From Candidatus Woesearchaeota archaeon (lineage in GTDB: Archaea > Nanobdellota > Nanobdellia > Woesearchaeales > WJKL01), in assembly GCA_014729145.1 (NCBI GenBank), contig WJKL01000095.1, forward strand, positions 1-11,872: a DNA stretch of 11,872 nt, given 5' to 3'. Shown piece by piece: positions 4,533 through 11,293 of the stretch (position 1 is the stretch's first letter; every line of letters begins with the position of its first letter). The notes below the pieces were generated by a model. That model did not search any database and was not told the origin of the DNA. It saw only the letters and a list, made by a program, of their open reading frames with translations. Made by a program: the position numbers and the translations under genes.

Positions 4533-6208
4533 CAAAAGTAAAAGTAGACAACAAAGAATTTGAATTTGACCCAAACAAAAACCTATTGATAAACCTAAAG
4601 GAAAATGGATTCAATATTCCTCATCTTTGCTACCAGGAAGGGCTTCATCCAGAAGCAAGATGCCGTCTATGTGTTGTAGAGATAGACAAAAAACTCATAA
4701 CTTCCTGTTCTCATTATCCAAAAGAAGGTATGGAGATAAAGACAAAGACAAAAAAAGTAAAGAGGGCAAGAAAAGTTAATGCAGAATTATTGATGCCAGA
4801 GCATATGGACAAATGTTTCAGAGAGAACAAGCATCATGATCTTTGTAATATAATCTCAGACCTTGGATTAAAAAAAGTAAGATTTAATCCAAAAAAGAAA
4901 TACAAGGTTGACTTGGGAGCAGCTGTAATAAGAGATGATAATCTTTGCATCAATTGCGGACGCTGTGTTCAGGTATGTTCTGATATACAGGCAACCTATG
5001 CTATTGATTTTGCAGGCAGGGCACACCATGAGCATGTAACCCCTTATTATGAAAAAGATCTCCCAGAAATGTACTGCACTAAATGCGGACAGTGTATCGC
5101 AGCCTGTCCTGTTGGAGCTATCAGTGAAAGAGAACATCTAAAAGAAGTTCTAAAAGTTCTCAAAGATAAAAATAAACATGTTATTGTCCAGACAGCACCT
5201 TCCATAAGAGCATCATTAGGAGAAGAATTTGGAATGCCTCCTGGAACTTTAGTCACAGGAAAGATGGTGGCTGCATTAAGAAAGTGTGGTTTTGACAAAG
5301 TTTTCGATACAAACTTGGGAGCAGATATGACAATCATGGAAGAAGCATCTGAATTCCTTGAAAGAGCAAAAAAAGGAGGACCTTTCCCTATGATAACAAC
5401 ATGCTGTCCTGCATGGATAAAATTCATGGAGCATTTCCATCATGAACTGATCAAAGGAAAAAATATGTCGTCCTGCAAATCTCCCCATGAGATGCTTGGA
5501 AACCTTATTAAAAATTATTATGCTCCTAACAACAAGATAAAAAAGAAAGATATCATAGTTGTTTCAATTATGCCTTGCACTGCAAAGAAATTTGAATCAA
5601 CCCGTCCTGAACTGGCATCAGATGTTAACTATGTTCTTACAAACAGAGAAGCAGCACTATTGATAAAACATTTCAATATCGATTTTGTAAATCTTCCGGA
5701 TGAAAATTTTGACCCTGCTCTAGGTATCTCAACAGGAGCAGGAGCTGTTTTCGGAGCAACTGGAGGAGTTATGGAAGCTGCATTAAGGACTGCTTATGAA
5801 CTGGGAACAGGAAAACAGCTTACAAAAATAGAATTTGACCAGATAAGAGGTATGGAAAGCATAAAAGAAGGATCTATGATAGTGAACGGCATTGAGATAA
5901 AATTTGCTGTTGCTAATGGTCTTAGCAATGCTGAAAAGCTTCTAAAGATAAAAGACAGATATCATTTTATCGAAATAATGGCATGTCCTGGAGGATGTAT
6001 CAATGGAGGAGGACAGCCTTTGCCTTACTCAAAAAATAAAGTTCAGGCAAGGATGAATGCGATATACGAAGAAGATGCTCGTCTTCCTCTTAGAAAATCC
6101 CATGAAAACCCTGTTGTTCAAAAGATATACAAAGATTGTTTGGGAAAACCATTAAGCAAGAAAGCACACAAATGCCTGCATACTCATTATTATAAAAGAA
6201 AACTGTAA
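4529..6208 (+). CDS. hydA: [FeFe] hydrogenase catalytic subunit HydA (HydABC / group A3-like)
   Basis: From the ATG at 4529 the protein is 559 aa. Domains in order: plant-type [2Fe-2S] ferredoxin (Cys34, 45, 48, 60); a degenerate His/Cys [4Fe-4S] region (His92, Cys96, Cys106); two ferredoxin [4Fe-4S] motifs (Cys140/143/146/150 and Cys183/186/189/193); then the H-cluster domain. The latter has L1 TTCCPAW (290-296; Cys292 is the likely proton-transfer cysteine and Cys293 a cluster ligand), L2 MPCTAKKFE (348-356) and L3 MACPGGCINGGGQP (484-497). All key H-cluster residues are present, and the C-terminus ends LHTHY as in full-length enzymes. It reversibly makes H2; with HydB and HydC the electrons would come from NADH and probably ferredoxin. 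ATG 4529 was preferred over an in-frame TTG at 4517 because it forms an ATGA overlap with the preceding stop. No maturases lie in the window. Confidence 0.93.
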   Translation: MTKVKVDNKEFEFDPNKNLLINLKENGFNIPHLCYQEGLHPEARCRLCVVEIDKKLITSCSHYPKEGMEIKTKTKKVKRARKVNAELLMPEHMDKCFRENKHHDLCNIISDLGLKKVRFNPKKKYKVDLGAAVIRDDNLCINCGRCVQVCSDIQATYAIDFAGRAHHEHVTPYYEKDLPEMYCTKCGQCIAACPVGAISEREHLKEVLKVLKDKNKHVIVQTAPSIRASLGEEFGMPPGTLVTGKMVAALRKCGFDKVFDTNLGADMTIMEEASEFLERAKKGGPFPMITTCCPAWIKFMEHFHHELIKGKNMSSCKSPHEMLGNLIKNYYAPNNKIKKKDIIVVSIMPCTAKKFESTRPELASDVNYVLTNREAALLIKHFNIDFVNLPDENFDPALGISTGAGAVFGATGGVMEAALRTAYELGTGKQLTKIEFDQIRGMESIKEGSMIVNGIEIKFAVANGLSNAEKLLKIKDRYHFIEIMACPGGCINGGGQPLPYSKNKVQARMNAIYEEDARLPLRKSHENPVVQKIYKDCLGKPLSKKAHKCLHTHYYKRKL

Positions 6209-6212
6209 ATCT

Positions 6213-6716
6213 TTATGGATTAACCCTAATGTCTTTTTTCTTTTCTTCGAATGCTAATTCAAGATTGTCAGCTAGTGTCGTAATCTGATAAACACGGCTT
6301 TTCTTTCCCTTGGCAATTCCATCATTTAAACCTTTTATAAATTTAGCACTAAACTCATTTTTATATCTTAGAATGTGGTGGGCTTTGATTAATCCTTTTG
6401 CTAATTTGCATTCATAGTCTATCATTTCAAGCTCATTTGAGATTTCAACCAGCCTGTTGTCTTCAACAGCTTTTTTAGGAACCAGATCTTTTCCTCTATA
6501 ATTACCAGGAACATCTATCTTTCCAAATGACCGCTCAACAGAACTTCTTGCCTCTTTTACAGCAGGAAAATTAGGATATTTATCAAACACTTTTATCAAA
6601 TCAAGCAGATCAATCTTGTTTATCTTGAATGACTTGGATTTGGCCTTTACATAATTTATGCCTTCTGTTCTTACAACTGCTGCTACAATCTCATCAACAT
6701 AATAGCCGTCTAACAT
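6213..6716 (-). CDS. Unrecognised 167-aa protein convergent with hydA
   Basis: This is a soluble, mostly helical 167-aa protein with balanced charge. Residues 1-45 (MLDGYYVDEIVAAVV and a basic KAKSKSFKI stretch) resemble a small helical unit, followed by LLDLIKVFDKYPNFPAVKEARSS. The remainder is amphipathic helix with basic patches and ends KKDIRVNP. No signal peptide, membrane segment or metal motif is evident, and I recognise no family. The start is set by a TATA box 22-29 bases upstream (leaderless). The stop lies only four bases from the hydA stop, so the two convergent transcripts must run into each other. Whether this gives antisense control of hydA is unknown. Confidence 0.7.
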   Translation of the reverse strand: MLDGYYVDEIVAAVVRTEGINYVKAKSKSFKINKIDLLDLIKVFDKYPNFPAVKEARSSVERSFGKIDVPGNYRGKDLVPKKAVEDNRLVEISNELEMIDYECKLAKGLIKAHHILRYKNEFSAKFIKGLNDGIAKGKKSRVYQITTLADNLELAFEEKKKDIRVNP

Positions 6717-6737
6717 AAAATCGCTAACAGATGATAA

Positions 6738-6745
6738 TTTATAAA
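6738..6745 (-). promoter_or_regulatory. TATA box of the 167-aa protein gene
   Basis: The self-complementary tttataaa ends 22 bases before the ATG at 6716 on the minus strand, the spacing of a leaderless archaeal promoter. The box is symmetric, but the better candidates for the plus-strand GAPDH gene lie further downstream. Confidence 0.6.
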
Positions 6746-6754
6746 GCTTAGTTA

Positions 6755-6789
6755 AAGAAACATTTATATAATTAAAAGAAATTTATATC
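6755..6789 (+). promoter_or_regulatory. Tandem BRE/TATA promoters of the GAPDH gene
   Basis: Two near-identical BRE-TATA units lie 19 bases apart: aaagaaaca + tttatata (TATA 6763-6770) and aaaagaaa + tttatatc (TATA 6782-6789). The first predicts a start near 6790, with a leader carrying the GGGGTG site. The second predicts a start near 6809, which would lose the Shine-Dalgarno and give an almost leaderless mRNA. Confidence 0.55.
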
Positions 6790-6802
6790 AAATATCAAAC
6801 AA

Positions 6803-6808
6803 GGGGTG
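6803..6808 (+). promoter_or_regulatory. Shine-Dalgarno GGGGTG of the GAPDH gene
   Basis: ggggtg lies 7 bases before the ATG at 6816 and is the same hexamer as that before hydC. It confirms the start codon. Confidence 0.6.
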
Positions 6809-6815
6809 TTTTAAT

Positions 6816-7829
6816 ATGACAATAAAGGTTGCGATAAACGGATTCGGAAGAATAGGCCGTATGATATTAAAGGCAGGAATAGATGATAAAGATATTGAGA
6901 TTGTTGCTATAAATGATCTTTCTGATAATGAAACATTAGCTTATCTATTAAAGTATGATTCTGCACAGGGAAAGTTCTCAGGAACAGTAGAAGCTACAGA
7001 TTCTGAACTGATAATAAACAAAAAGAAGATAAAATCCTTGGCTGAAAAAGATCCAGAAAAGCTCCCTTGGAAAGATCTAGATATAGATGTAGTAATTGAA
7101 TCAACTGGTTTCTTTGCTACAAGAAAGGGAGCTTCAAAACATCTTAAAGCAGGAGCAAAAAAAGTTTTAGTTTCAGCTCCATGCAAATGTGAAGAAGGGG
7201 AAGAGCCAGTTAAGACTTTAGTGATGGGAGTAAATGAAGATATATATGAAGGAGAAGACATTGTTTCAAACGCTTCCTGCACAACAAACTGTACTGCACC
7301 GATGGCAAAAGTTCTTAATGACAACTTCAAGATAAAAAGCGCGTTCCTTACAACAGTCCATGCATATACCTCAACTCAAAACCTGGTAGATGGGCCCCAT
7401 AAAAAAGATCCAAGAAGGGGGCGAGCAGCTGCAGAAAACATAGTTCCAACTACAACCGGAGCAGCAAAAGCAGTGGAAATAACTATACCAGAACTGAAAG
7501 GAAAGATGGATGGCATGGCTATGAGAGTCCCTGTTCCAACAGGCTCAATAACTGACTTCACTGTAGAAGTAGAAAAAGATACAACAATAGAAGAGGTAAA
7601 CAAACTGTTCAAATCAGTTGCAAAAAATGAGATGAAAGATGTTCTTCAGTATTCAGAAGAACCTTTGGTAAGCTCTGATATTGTTGGTAATCCTCATTCA
7701 GTCATATTTGACGCCAAATCAACCAATGTGATGAATGGAAAACTGATAAAGGTTGTAGGATGGTATGATAATGAATACGGCTACAGCTGCAGGATGATTG
7801 ATATGCTTAAGAAGATAGCTCAATCATAA
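6816..7829 (+). CDS. gap: Glyceraldehyde-3-phosphate dehydrogenase, bacterial (class I) type
   Basis: The 337-aa enzyme oxidises and phosphorylates glyceraldehyde 3-phosphate to 1,3-bisphosphoglycerate, reducing NAD+. The N-terminal Rossmann motif is INGFGRIGR (7-15). The acidic Asp34 after the second strand (AINDLSD) indicates NAD+ preference. The catalytic Cys155 is in SNASCTTNC (151-159) and His182 is in TVHAYTSTQ. The phosphate-binding segment with RRGRAAAENIVPTTTGAAKA (200-219) and the terminal GWYDNEYGYS (315-324) are intact. Length and motifs are those of bacterial/eukaryotic GapA. Most archaea use the very different class II enzyme (whose motif I would not expect to look like this), so lateral acquisition is likely. 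An odd CKCEEGEE insert (123-130) follows SAP. It is followed by its own T-rich terminator and then pgk. Confidence 0.96.
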   Translation: MTIKVAINGFGRIGRMILKAGIDDKDIEIVAINDLSDNETLAYLLKYDSAQGKFSGTVEATDSELIINKKKIKSLAEKDPEKLPWKDLDIDVVIESTGFFATRKGASKHLKAGAKKVLVSAPCKCEEGEEPVKTLVMGVNEDIYEGEDIVSNASCTTNCTAPMAKVLNDNFKIKSAFLTTVHAYTSTQNLVDGPHKKDPRRGRAAAENIVPTTTGAAKAVEITIPELKGKMDGMAMRVPVPTGSITDFTVEVEKDTTIEEVNKLFKSVAKNEMKDVLQYSEEPLVSSDIVGNPHSVIFDAKSTNVMNGKLIKVVGWYDNEYGYSCRMIDMLKKIAQS

Positions 7830-7843
7830 TTTTTTCATTTTTT
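7830..7843 (+). terminator. Oligo-T archaeal-type terminator after GAPDH
   Basis: Two T-tracts (tttttt, c, attttttt-like) begin immediately after the GAPDH stop, as in intrinsic archaeal termination, which needs only U-runs. The second tract merges with the pgk TATA box, so terminator and promoter are compacted together. Confidence 0.45.
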
Positions 7844-7848
7844 ATAAA
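7841..7848 (+). promoter_or_regulatory. TATA box of pgk
   Basis: tttataaa starts 24 bases before the ATG at 7865. The gene has no Shine-Dalgarno (ctaaaac precedes the ATG), which fits a leaderless transcript separate from GAPDH. Confidence 0.55.
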
Positions 7849-7864
7849 TTCATTATTCTAAAAC

Positions 7865-9052
7865 ATGAAATCAATAAAATCATTTAAAGTAAAAAACAAA
7901 AGAGTTCTGGTAAGGGTAGACTTTAATGTTCCTTTAGACAAAAAAGGAAATATCACTGATGACAAAAAAATTAAAGCAGTGATTCCAACACTAAAACACC
8001 TAATAAAAAATAATGCAATGATAATCCTTATGTCTCATCTGGGCCGTCCAAAAGGAAGGATAGATGAAAAATTAAGGATGGACAAGCCTGCAAAAAAACT
8101 TTCCAAGCTTATAAAACAACCTGTATATTATGTAGATGACTGTATGGGAAATGATGTTGAAAATTTTATCGATGATATGGTTCCTGGAGAGATACTTGTC
8201 CTTGAAAACCTAAGATTCTACAAAGAGGAAAAAGAAAACAATAAAAGATTTGCAATGTCTTTGTCTGAGCTTGCAGATATCTATGTAAACGATGCGTTTG
8301 CAGCATCCCATAGAGCCCATGCTTCTATGGAAGCGATAACCGATTATCTCCCTTCAGCAGCAGGATTTCTTCTTAAAAAAGAGATAGATTCAATAAAAAA
8401 AATCATAACAAAACCAAAAAAGCCATTTGTTGCGGTGATGGGCGGCGCAAAAGTATCAGACAAAATAGAGCTGATAAAAAAACTGCTAAAAAAAGTTGAC
8501 AAGATAATGATAGGTGGAGCTATGATGTTCACATTCTATAAAGCACAGGGCCTTGAAACAGGAAAAAGCCTCGTAGAAAAAGATAAGTTGAAACTTGCAA
8601 AAGACATTCTAAAAAGATCAAAAGATAAGATAATCCTGCCTGTAGATACATTGGTTGCATCAAAGATAGACAAGTCAGCCAAAAAAACAAAAAATGTAGA
8701 TGTTAAAGATATACCAAAAAACATGGCAGGCGCAGATATTGGAAAAGAAACAATAAAAAAATACAAAGAGATTATTTCAGGTGCTAAAACAATTATCTGG
8801 AACGGGCCGATGGGTGTTTTTGAAATCCCTAGATTTGCAAAAGGAACAAAAGAGATTGCAAAAAACATTGCAGATTCAAAAGCAGTTTCTTTGGTTGGCG
8901 GAGGAGAGTCTGCTGCAGCAGTTGACAAGCTTAAGCTGCAAAAAAAATTCAATCATGTTTCTACAGCAGGCGGAGCTTTTCTTGAATTCTTAGAAGGTAA
9001 AAAACTCCCTGCAATAAAAGCGCTTGAAAAAAATCAGAAAAGATTCAAATAA
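7865..9052 (+). CDS. pgk: Phosphoglycerate kinase, bacterial-like
   Basis: The 395-aa enzyme transfers phosphate from 1,3-bisphosphoglycerate to ADP, making ATP in the step after GAPDH. The N-domain has RVDFNVPL (17-24), SHLGRPKG (57-64), ENLRFYKEE (114-122) and NDAFAASHRAHAS (142-154), the substrate site. The C-domain has GGAKVSDK (193-200), WNGPMGVFE (312-320) and VGGGESAAAV (344-353), the nucleotide site. It ends with STAGGAFLEFLEGKKLPAI. Length matches bacterial PGK. One odd point: the usual DDTRIR segment reads DDKKIK (32-37), so the substrate-binding Arg equivalent to yeast Arg38 is Lys35. The adjacent gap gene supports a glycolytic pair. A leaderless promoter of its own lies in the short gap between them. 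Confidence 0.96.
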   Translation: MKSIKSFKVKNKRVLVRVDFNVPLDKKGNITDDKKIKAVIPTLKHLIKNNAMIILMSHLGRPKGRIDEKLRMDKPAKKLSKLIKQPVYYVDDCMGNDVENFIDDMVPGEILVLENLRFYKEEKENNKRFAMSLSELADIYVNDAFAASHRAHASMEAITDYLPSAAGFLLKKEIDSIKKIITKPKKPFVAVMGGAKVSDKIELIKKLLKKVDKIMIGGAMMFTFYKAQGLETGKSLVEKDKLKLAKDILKRSKDKIILPVDTLVASKIDKSAKKTKNVDVKDIPKNMAGADIGKETIKKYKEIISGAKTIIWNGPMGVFEIPRFAKGTKEIAKNIADSKAVSLVGGGESAAAVDKLKLQKKFNHVSTAGGAFLEFLEGKKLPAIKALEKNQKRFK

Positions 9053-9083
9053 TTAGTATTTTAAAGTAGTGAAAAGCATAATA

Positions 9084-9091
9084 TTTATAAA
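9084..9091 (+). promoter_or_regulatory. TATA box of the exported EF-hand protein operon
   Basis: tttataaa follows the A-rich gcataata. Transcription is predicted near 9112-9116. That is at the first ATG of a 9-codon upstream ORF and about 40 bases before the ATG of the main gene. Confidence 0.55.
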
Positions 9092-9113
9092 GAATCAACT
9101 ATTTTGTTCTGTC

Positions 9114-9143
9114 ATGGGGGTACTACTGTATAATAACAGGTAG
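9114..9143 (+). CDS. Possible leaderless upstream ORF (9 codons)
   Basis: ATG at 9114 opens a frame encoding MGVLLYNNR and stopping at TAG 9141-9143, 10 bases before the ATG of the 710-aa gene and in a different frame. It lies 22-30 bases after the TATA box, exactly where a leaderless start would fall. Nothing shows that it is translated. It may be a chance ATG next to a GGGGG ribosome-binding-like tract. Confidence 0.25.
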   Translation: MGVLLYNNR

Positions 9144-9153
9144 TGGGTTTTTT
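9121..9153 (+). promoter_or_regulatory. Hairpin plus U-tract in the leader of the exported EF-hand protein
   Basis: actac and tgt (9122-9129) pair with aca and gtagt (9136-9144) across an ataata loop, leaving one bulged G at 9139. The result is an 8-bp stem, with a possible closing wobble pair. gggtttttt then runs up to the ATG at 9154. A hairpin followed by a U-run directly before a start codon could affect initiation or early termination. The stem overlaps the upstream ORF. Confidence 0.35.
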
Positions 9154-11286
9154 ATGAAAGACAAAACAGAAGGGGAAAAATCATTTCTTGGAAATTCATT
9201 AGAATACATAGTTAGTGGTGCAGAATGGATATTAGATAAAACTCCAACACCAGTTAAGATATTAGGTCTTGGAATTACAACATTTGTAGCAGGGGCTCTT
9301 TCTCCGCTTTATGCCCAGGAAACACCTGCAGAACCCGACAATAAGACAAAGATAGAAACTGAATTTGAATTTCAATCATATGAAGGAGAAAAATCTCTGA
9401 GCATTGATGAAGAAATAAAACCTATCGTTGAAAGATATATAACATTTACAGAGAAGAAAAAAAGAACAGAAGAAGAGATATCCAGAGGAATAAATGGATT
9501 CGACATAAATAAAGATGGAAGATTGACCAAAGAAGAATTAATCCAAGCATTAAAGCCTATATCTGAAGATATAATAGGGATAAGTGATATTGATTTCTCA
9601 GCATATAACACATCACTGTTTGATAAAAAGAAAGAAGATGATAAAGAAGAAAAAGAAAATATAGAAAATAAACTTTCACAAACAAAATTGACTGCAGATG
9701 CAGGAGAAATATATGTGGACTCTAAAAACAACATTGAAAATAAAAAACTTCTTATCAGCAAAGAAAAAGACAAAAAATACATCCATAATAACAATACACT
9801 TTATGTACAGAAAGAAAACAATACTGACTATATTTATGAGGATGATTTTGGAGATGACAGCAAGATAGGGTTACTTAAAGATGGAAAGATATTCCTTTTT
9901 GAAGATTATAAAGATATTGAAGACCAGATAAAACTCAAAAAAGAATTCATAAAAAATTTAAGATTAAAAGGCGGCACGTATAATAAAAACAAAAAAGGAA
10001 CTTCTTTTTCAGGACAGTTTAGGGTCCAGGACGAAGATACAGGCGAAGAGACTTTTGCTTTAGCTGCTGAAATAGAGGATAGCAGCAAAAAACATGAAGA
10101 TTTTGATGAACCGCTGGATCACAATAAAGCTTTATTCAGTTACAGAGATAAGTTCAGCTCTTTGTCTTTTAAAGTTGGAGGAGACATTTCCAAAGACTCT
10201 GTTAAATTATCAAGCAAAGAGACAATTCCAGGAGATCCGTTAACAACAGAGATAACTGAAACTGAAGATATAAAAGACAAAACAAAACATTATTGGGCTG
10301 AATTAGAAACTCCTTTCTTCAAAAAAAATAAACTAAAATTTGGGTATGGGTTTAAAAAAATCTCAGAAAATTCAGATATAGACAATCTGTCAGTTTCATC
10401 AGGAACAATAATAGACCCTATTGCAGGAGAGATTCCAATAAATATAATCACTGAAACAATAACAGATTCAGAATATATAAACAGCGCAAGTATACTTAAC
10501 ATTGAATGGACTAAAAAGAATGGAGGAGAAAATTACTTTTCAATATTTGGCAGAGCTGCAAGAGATACTGCAGAAACAGACCTTGAAGTCAGGATTAATA
10601 ATTCTTTGACCACAGACCAGGAAACAAGTGAAGATTTTTGGAGATATCTTGTAGGAGGAAGCGGAAAGTTGTTTTCTGATAATTTTACAGGAAAAGTTAT
10701 GATTTACAGTGTAAATGGAGATAATCTTTCAGGTAAAGAAAATATAGGGGCCCATTTGAATTTTGCATACAACATAGAAAATAAAATCCAGAACCAGGAA
10801 AAAACATTTTCCAGTTTTATCGGAGGCGAAGCAGGATATCATTGCGGAGATTCTGCTTTGGGTATTTTTTACGGATTTCTTTCTAAAGATATAAAGGAAA
10901 TTCAAGGTTTTATGGAAAGCAATATTGAAGACATGATGCCTATGGATATAAGATCTGTTGAAGGAAGACAAATGTTAAATGAAAACCGCTACAGGGATCT
11001 GGTTAAAAACGGCGGAGGTCTGCTTTATTTCAGAAGTATCAATCCTGAAAATGATGATCCTTTTTATATTGGAGGCTTGGCATTCGGTGGAAAAGGACTC
11101 ACAACTATTTTTGAAAGAAGACAGCAGTCATCAGAAGATTTTCAGAATATACTAACATTAGATTACAGTGGAGAAAAGATAGCCCCTTGGTATATATTCG
11201 TTGAAACCGCTATCAATAAAGAACAAGGAATTGGAAAATATAATTACCATGGGCTTGGATTTGGGAAAAAAATAGGGGGAGAATAA
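9154..11286 (+). CDS. Exported 710-aa EF-hand protein with a beta-strand-rich, barrel-like region
   Basis: After a 32-residue N-terminal extension, a hydrophobic segment (33-54, ending in SPLYAQE) looks like a signal peptide or anchor. One EF-hand loop follows: Asp117, Asn119, Asp121, Gly122, Thr125, Glu128 (DINKDGRLTKEE), a canonical calcium-binding pattern. Residues ~140-280 are charged and Lys/Asp/Glu-rich. From ~280 to the end the sequence shows repeated amphipathic beta strands (for example KLKFGYGFKKI, YFSIFGRAARD, TGKVMIYSVNG, YIGGLAFGGKG, YHGLGFGKKIGGE) separated by acidic turns, the look of an outer-membrane-type beta barrel or a stacked beta sheet. I do not recognise a family. An archaeon normally has no outer membrane, so a cell-surface or partner-cell-contact role is only a guess. 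It is probably cotranscribed with the next exported protein. Confidence 0.75.
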   Translation: MKDKTEGEKSFLGNSLEYIVSGAEWILDKTPTPVKILGLGITTFVAGALSPLYAQETPAEPDNKTKIETEFEFQSYEGEKSLSIDEEIKPIVERYITFTEKKKRTEEEISRGINGFDINKDGRLTKEELIQALKPISEDIIGISDIDFSAYNTSLFDKKKEDDKEEKENIENKLSQTKLTADAGEIYVDSKNNIENKKLLISKEKDKKYIHNNNTLYVQKENNTDYIYEDDFGDDSKIGLLKDGKIFLFEDYKDIEDQIKLKKEFIKNLRLKGGTYNKNKKGTSFSGQFRVQDEDTGEETFALAAEIEDSSKKHEDFDEPLDHNKALFSYRDKFSSLSFKVGGDISKDSVKLSSKETIPGDPLTTEITETEDIKDKTKHYWAELETPFFKKNKLKFGYGFKKISENSDIDNLSVSSGTIIDPIAGEIPINIITETITDSEYINSASILNIEWTKKNGGENYFSIFGRAARDTAETDLEVRINNSLTTDQETSEDFWRYLVGGSGKLFSDNFTGKVMIYSVNGDNLSGKENIGAHLNFAYNIENKIQNQEKTFSSFIGGEAGYHCGDSALGIFYGFLSKDIKEIQGFMESNIEDMMPMDIRSVEGRQMLNENRYRDLVKNGGGLLYFRSINPENDDPFYIGGLAFGGKGLTTIFERRQQSSEDFQNILTLDYSGEKIAPWYIFVETAINKEQGIGKYNYHGLGFGKKIGGE

Positions 11287-11293
11287 TCCAAAC

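Noticed and set aside
2592..6208. Part of respiratory complex I (NuoEFG)
   Set aside because: The third subunit has the three H-cluster motifs (TTCCPAW, MPCTAKKFE, MACPGGCxxGGGQP) that NuoG lacks, and no other Nuo subunits are near.
8536..8952. 138-codon minus-strand frame inside pgk
   Set aside because: It is an antisense shadow of conserved PGK motifs; composition is typical of reverse-strand reading of AT-rich genes.
9114..9153. ATG 9114 as the true start of the 710-aa protein
   Set aside because: It is in another frame and reaches a TAG before the main start.
9499..9540. Dockerin domain suggested by the calcium-binding loop
   Set aside because: Only one EF-hand loop is visible; dockerins need a duplicated loop-helix, and no cohesin-like partner is evident.
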